Part shown: positions 60,985 to 64,000 of the stretch, piece after piece
How positions within the stretch are numbered: the first letter of the stretch is position 1
Layout: every line of letters begins with the position of its first letter
Translations under genes and position numbers: made by a program
Assembly (NCBI RefSeq): GCF_000283155.1
Contig: NW_004454182.1
Span: 1,434,522-1,498,521, forward strand
Source of the DNA: Ceratotherium simum simum
Lineage: Eukaryota; Chordata; Mammalia; Perissodactyla; Rhinocerotidae
DNA: 64,000 bases
Direction: 5' to 3'
Notes under the pieces: generated by a model
Database searches by the model: none
Told to the model about the DNA's origin: nothing
What the model saw: the letters and a program-made list of their open reading frames with translations, nothing else

Positions 60985-61172
60985 AGGGCCTGCCCGGTAG
61001 CATAGTGGTTAAGTTTGCATGCTCCACTTTGGAGGCCCAGAGTTCACAGGTTCAGATCCCAGACACAGACCTACACACCACTTATCAAGCCATGCTGTGG
61101 CAGGCATCCCACATAAGCTAACACATGTTAGCTCGGGGCCAATCTTCCTCACCAAAAAATAAATAAATAAAT
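60985..61172 (+). mobile_element. ERE SINE, short form with internal deletion
   Basis: Head GGGCCTGCCCGGTAGCATAG, B-box-like GGTTCAGATCCCAG, then CCCACATAAGCTAACACATG where other copies have an extra AAAGTAGAGGAAGATGGGC stretch, so about 20 bases are missing. Tail AAAAAATAAATAAATAAATA. Confidence 0.9.
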
Positions 61173-62180
61173 ATGGCGATATTATTTTCTACTTGCCTCA
61201 CAAAGGGAAATAAAACCGTGACCTCAGGAAGGCTTGAAGTTCTATTTAAGTTCATTTACACTAGATAGAATAATTTCATATTCTTGAGAAAGTATACTGA
61301 ATTATGTATTTAGCGATTTGTGTTTTCAGGTCGTGAGTAATATTCATTTCCATTTGAATGAATGTGAGAGCAATTGATTAGACTGTGGTGTTGCCTACCT
61401 TGTCTGAAATATTCCTTTCCCTGGATAAATTGAGAAATTAATTAGAATACAGAATAATGGTTTGGCTTAACAAATCGGTATTAAACTAAGAGTAAAAAAA
61501 TTGACTTCCATTTCTAGATAATAGAATAAACACATATATTTGCCTTACCTCCCTCCTGAAAGCATATTAAGTTGACTATTAAAGATGTACAAATCAGTAA
61601 GAAAAAAGAGCACACGTAGTGATGCTGGGGTACTCCACACATTTTGTTTTTCACAGCAATTGCACTCATCTTCAAGCCACTGCAAACATTTGCTGCTGAT
61701 TGACTCACAGCTGTGTTTCTCACAAGGAAAAAGATTCTAAAATGAGAATTTGGATGTGAATCAATCAACAGAATTGTAGCATTAAGGACTCTGTTACCAG
61801 TGGTGGATAGAGAATGGACAGCCCATGACTGCTGTAAGAATGCAGTTGTTAAAACGGTCATCATTAGTGAACCGGGATGGGCTAATGGTGGAAGGGAATC
61901 CATTGGCTAAGTGCAGTATTTCTGTGCTTGAAAAGTATGAAGGAATAGATCATTGAATTGGGTGGCTGTGACTGAGTACCATCAATTCAGTGAAGAAAGA
62001 TGACAGGCCCAGGATCATTAATCCCCAATTAAGGTCAAAATCTGAAAGCCAAAGGTCCTCTTTGCTAGCATGTAAGGAAGCCCTATCTCTTGCAAATGGA
62101 GAGCAGACAGAATGGAAGACCGGGCTCAAGACTAAATCATAAGAGTAGCGACGATTCAGAGAAGATTAAATACTGGAGTA
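61173..62180. other. Unassigned DNA
   Basis: No repeat recognised. A 129-residue open frame lies on the minus strand at 61514-61903. It has hydrophobic stretches but no domain I recognise and no coding context. Confidence 0.5.
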
Positions 62181-63345
62181 TTTGTAGCAAAGTCAGATAA
62201 GTGAAAGGACTCACAATTTCCCACACGGCATGTTCGTGTACAGCTTTTAATAAAGGCAAAGGGTATAGTTCAGTAGGGGAAAGAGAATATAAGCAAGTCT
62301 CAGGGCCCCGGAGACTTCCAAGTGCAGCTAGTCAGGGTCCTTCTTCTTCACACAAGGTCATGCTTTGTCTCCGGACTGAGCCTCCAAGATTTGTGCAAAC
62401 TTGGTTTTGGGAGAGCTTCCTAAAAGTTTCTAGCAGGATCCTCCATTCTCTTATGGTCAGCTGGTCAAATCAGGCTGCATGATCACTTAGGCCAGATACA
62501 AGCCATCAATAAACAAACCAGTCCGGATCCCACCAGGAAGTTCCAAACTTTAAACAGCATGTTACAAATCATTAGTTAGCCTACTGCCTTATCTGGCCAA
62601 GAGTCACTGCTTATCCTCCAGGTATCCCCAGAGAGAAGCAAGAAAGTGACATAGTCCGTCTGTAAAATAACCCCATCCTATGAAAACACTTAGCTCCTGT
62701 AAGTCTCCTATGCCAGTCAAATCCCTAACAGAGAAAGATTGGGACCCTGAGAATTGAGGTGTGAATATCTTAGTAGATGCAGTTTAAAACCTTGAACTCC
62801 AGATGTCACTAATCCCACTGTCTGACAGAAGTGGCCCATTTATTATATGGCCACCAAGTGACATAAGCATCTGGTAGCATTAGACATACCTCGTTTTTGT
62901 CTCCCCTTTAACAACTAAAATTTGGCATCTATCCCAGAACAAAAGTGCCTCTGTGGGAGTTGTGGGATCCAATACCATATGCCAAGCGACCCAAGAGGAG
63001 TCTTGCCCACCTCTGCATCGGATAATAGGCACAGAGACCTTGGTATGGACTGTGGAGCTGGCTCCAGCCCCTCATGGCCACAGTCTGGGAGCTCGGGCAG
63101 AATGTTGACTTGGGCAGACACCCACGGATGAGCCTTTGGAAAAGTCCAGGTTTCAGAAAAAAAAGTTCTAGAACTCCACTGGAGAGAAAAAAAATAAGTT
63201 TGGATGCGTTGGAGAGAGTAAGAGGCGCTTGCCAGCCTCATCTCCCCCCAGGGTGGTGCAGCTTAGCTAGAGGAGGTCAGTGTGTGAGTGTCCGGTTTCC
63301 CAGCAGGGCACAATTAGAAACTCCAGGAAAATCAGAAGCCAGGTA
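62181..63345. other. Unclassified GC-richer block, possibly an old LTR element
   Basis: A sharp change from AT-rich flanks. The first part (62181-62905) has AATAAA motifs at about 62248 and 62507 and the mixed texture of an LTR. The second part (62910-63345) contains overlapping open frames on both strands, and GCTCCAGCCCCTCATGGCC near 63062. I could not name a family or show terminal TG...CA repeats. A domesticated or unique sequence remains possible. Confidence 0.4.
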
Positions 63346-64000
63346 AGAAAATCATGGTATAAATATAAGGTTAATTAAAACATGTCATAATTTTAATAAT
63401 AACTGAAGGAACATAGGAAAAGATCATTATTTTAACCTCGATCTAGAAAAGGTCTCTTTGAAGTAACCCAGCAGTGATGATGTTGGACTTGAAATGAAGA
63501 AAACGTAATCCTGGCATATCACTCAGCTCTGAAGAGAGCAACGTATACTGAGCCACAGTCATTTAGATGCTATTTTATTGGTTTTCCACTTTTAAAATCA
63601 ACCTATAGATAAAGCATGAAGAAGTACAGCAGCAGGATATAAATACTACCAACTACCAAAATAAAGGCATAGGTGACAGAATCTAGGAGGCATTTTTGGA
63701 AGAAGAGAGAGATTAGGAGGCTATGACTAGAATGGAGAAATGGGAACATATGATTTAAATCAATTGGAATAAAATATAGAGGTTTAAATACCTTTTTTAA
63801 AATTATAATATGTAATAAACAAAATACAATTAACATCGTAACAGTCAAATACATCTGCACGAAGGGGAGGGAGACTCTTGTGGTGTGCAGTGAAATAGAT
63901 GGGGCCTGCTTTCCTGAAGCAGGAAATCAGATGTTTTTGAAAGTGCGTGAGCATCAAACGACCACAGAAACTCATTCCTGGAATTTTTAAATAATTACAT
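63346..64000. other. Unassigned AT-rich DNA at window edge
   Basis: No gene or repeat recognised. The open frames on the minus strand at 63603-63975 have no domain. Confidence 0.5.

Noticed and set aside
61514..61903. 129-residue open frame on the minus strand
   Set aside because: Length is within chance expectation for 64 kb of both strands; no domain, no conserved motif, no promoter or splice context.
62923..62940. TGGCATCTATCCCAGAAC as a retroviral primer-binding site
   Set aside because: It begins with TGG but does not match any tRNA 3' end I know well, and no LTR end abuts it convincingly.

Overview
The window is mammalian, and the sequence points to an odd-toed ungulate (Perissodactyla), most likely a horse or other Equus. 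The diagnostic signal is a set of twelve copies of the equine repetitive element (ERE), a tRNA-derived SINE known from perissodactyls. They lie on both strands and several have clean target-site duplications. The L1 copies share a 3' UTR ending (ATGTACACCTGAAATTTA ... ATAACCTCAATAAA type) that also fits this group. The window is AT-rich, shows no CpG island, and is intergenic or deep-intronic DNA. I could not support any host protein-coding gene, exon, promoter, tRNA gene, structural ncRNA or CRISPR array. The only protein-like open frames I recognise belong to dead transposable elements.

Layout. 1-5.5 kb: mostly unassigned sequence with MIR and MER5A relics and a cluster of four EREs (2.2-3.9 kb). 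5.5-7.6 kb: a decayed class III endogenous retrovirus (ERVL/MaLR type) with an integrase-like relic followed by an LTR. 7.6-14.5 kb: sparse, with a MER5A, a 5'-truncated L1 carrying a nested ERE, a MIR and another ERE. 14.5-17.2 kb: the best-preserved mobile element, a 5'-truncated L1 with the reverse-transcriptase FADD motif, a frameshift, a three-copy 17-bp tandem repeat and a nested ERE. 17.4-18.7 kb: a MIR split by an ERE, then an older L1 with a double tail. 18.7-33.6 kb: AT-rich unassigned DNA with scattered L2, MIR, MLT1 and L1 relics. 33.7-37.5 kb: a non-autonomous hAT transposon, an antisense L1 fragment, an L2-like block and an old L1 tail. 38-48.5 kb: a MIR carrying an AT expansion, L2-like blocks, and an ERE beside an L1 tail. 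49.6-54.7 kb: an antisense L1, an MLT1 LTR, and a long degenerate L1 split by an ERE. 55-64 kb: L2-like blocks, small L1 relics, two EREs, and an unclassified GC-richer block at 62.2-63.35 kb.

Nothing here works as a gene system. The readable biology is insertion history: EREs sit inside L1 copies and inside a MIR, so the ERE insertions are younger than their hosts. Family names (MIR, L2, MER5A, MLT1, ERE, L1 subgroups) are by recognition of consensus-like segments, not by a database search. Boundaries of old elements are accurate to a few tens of bases at best.
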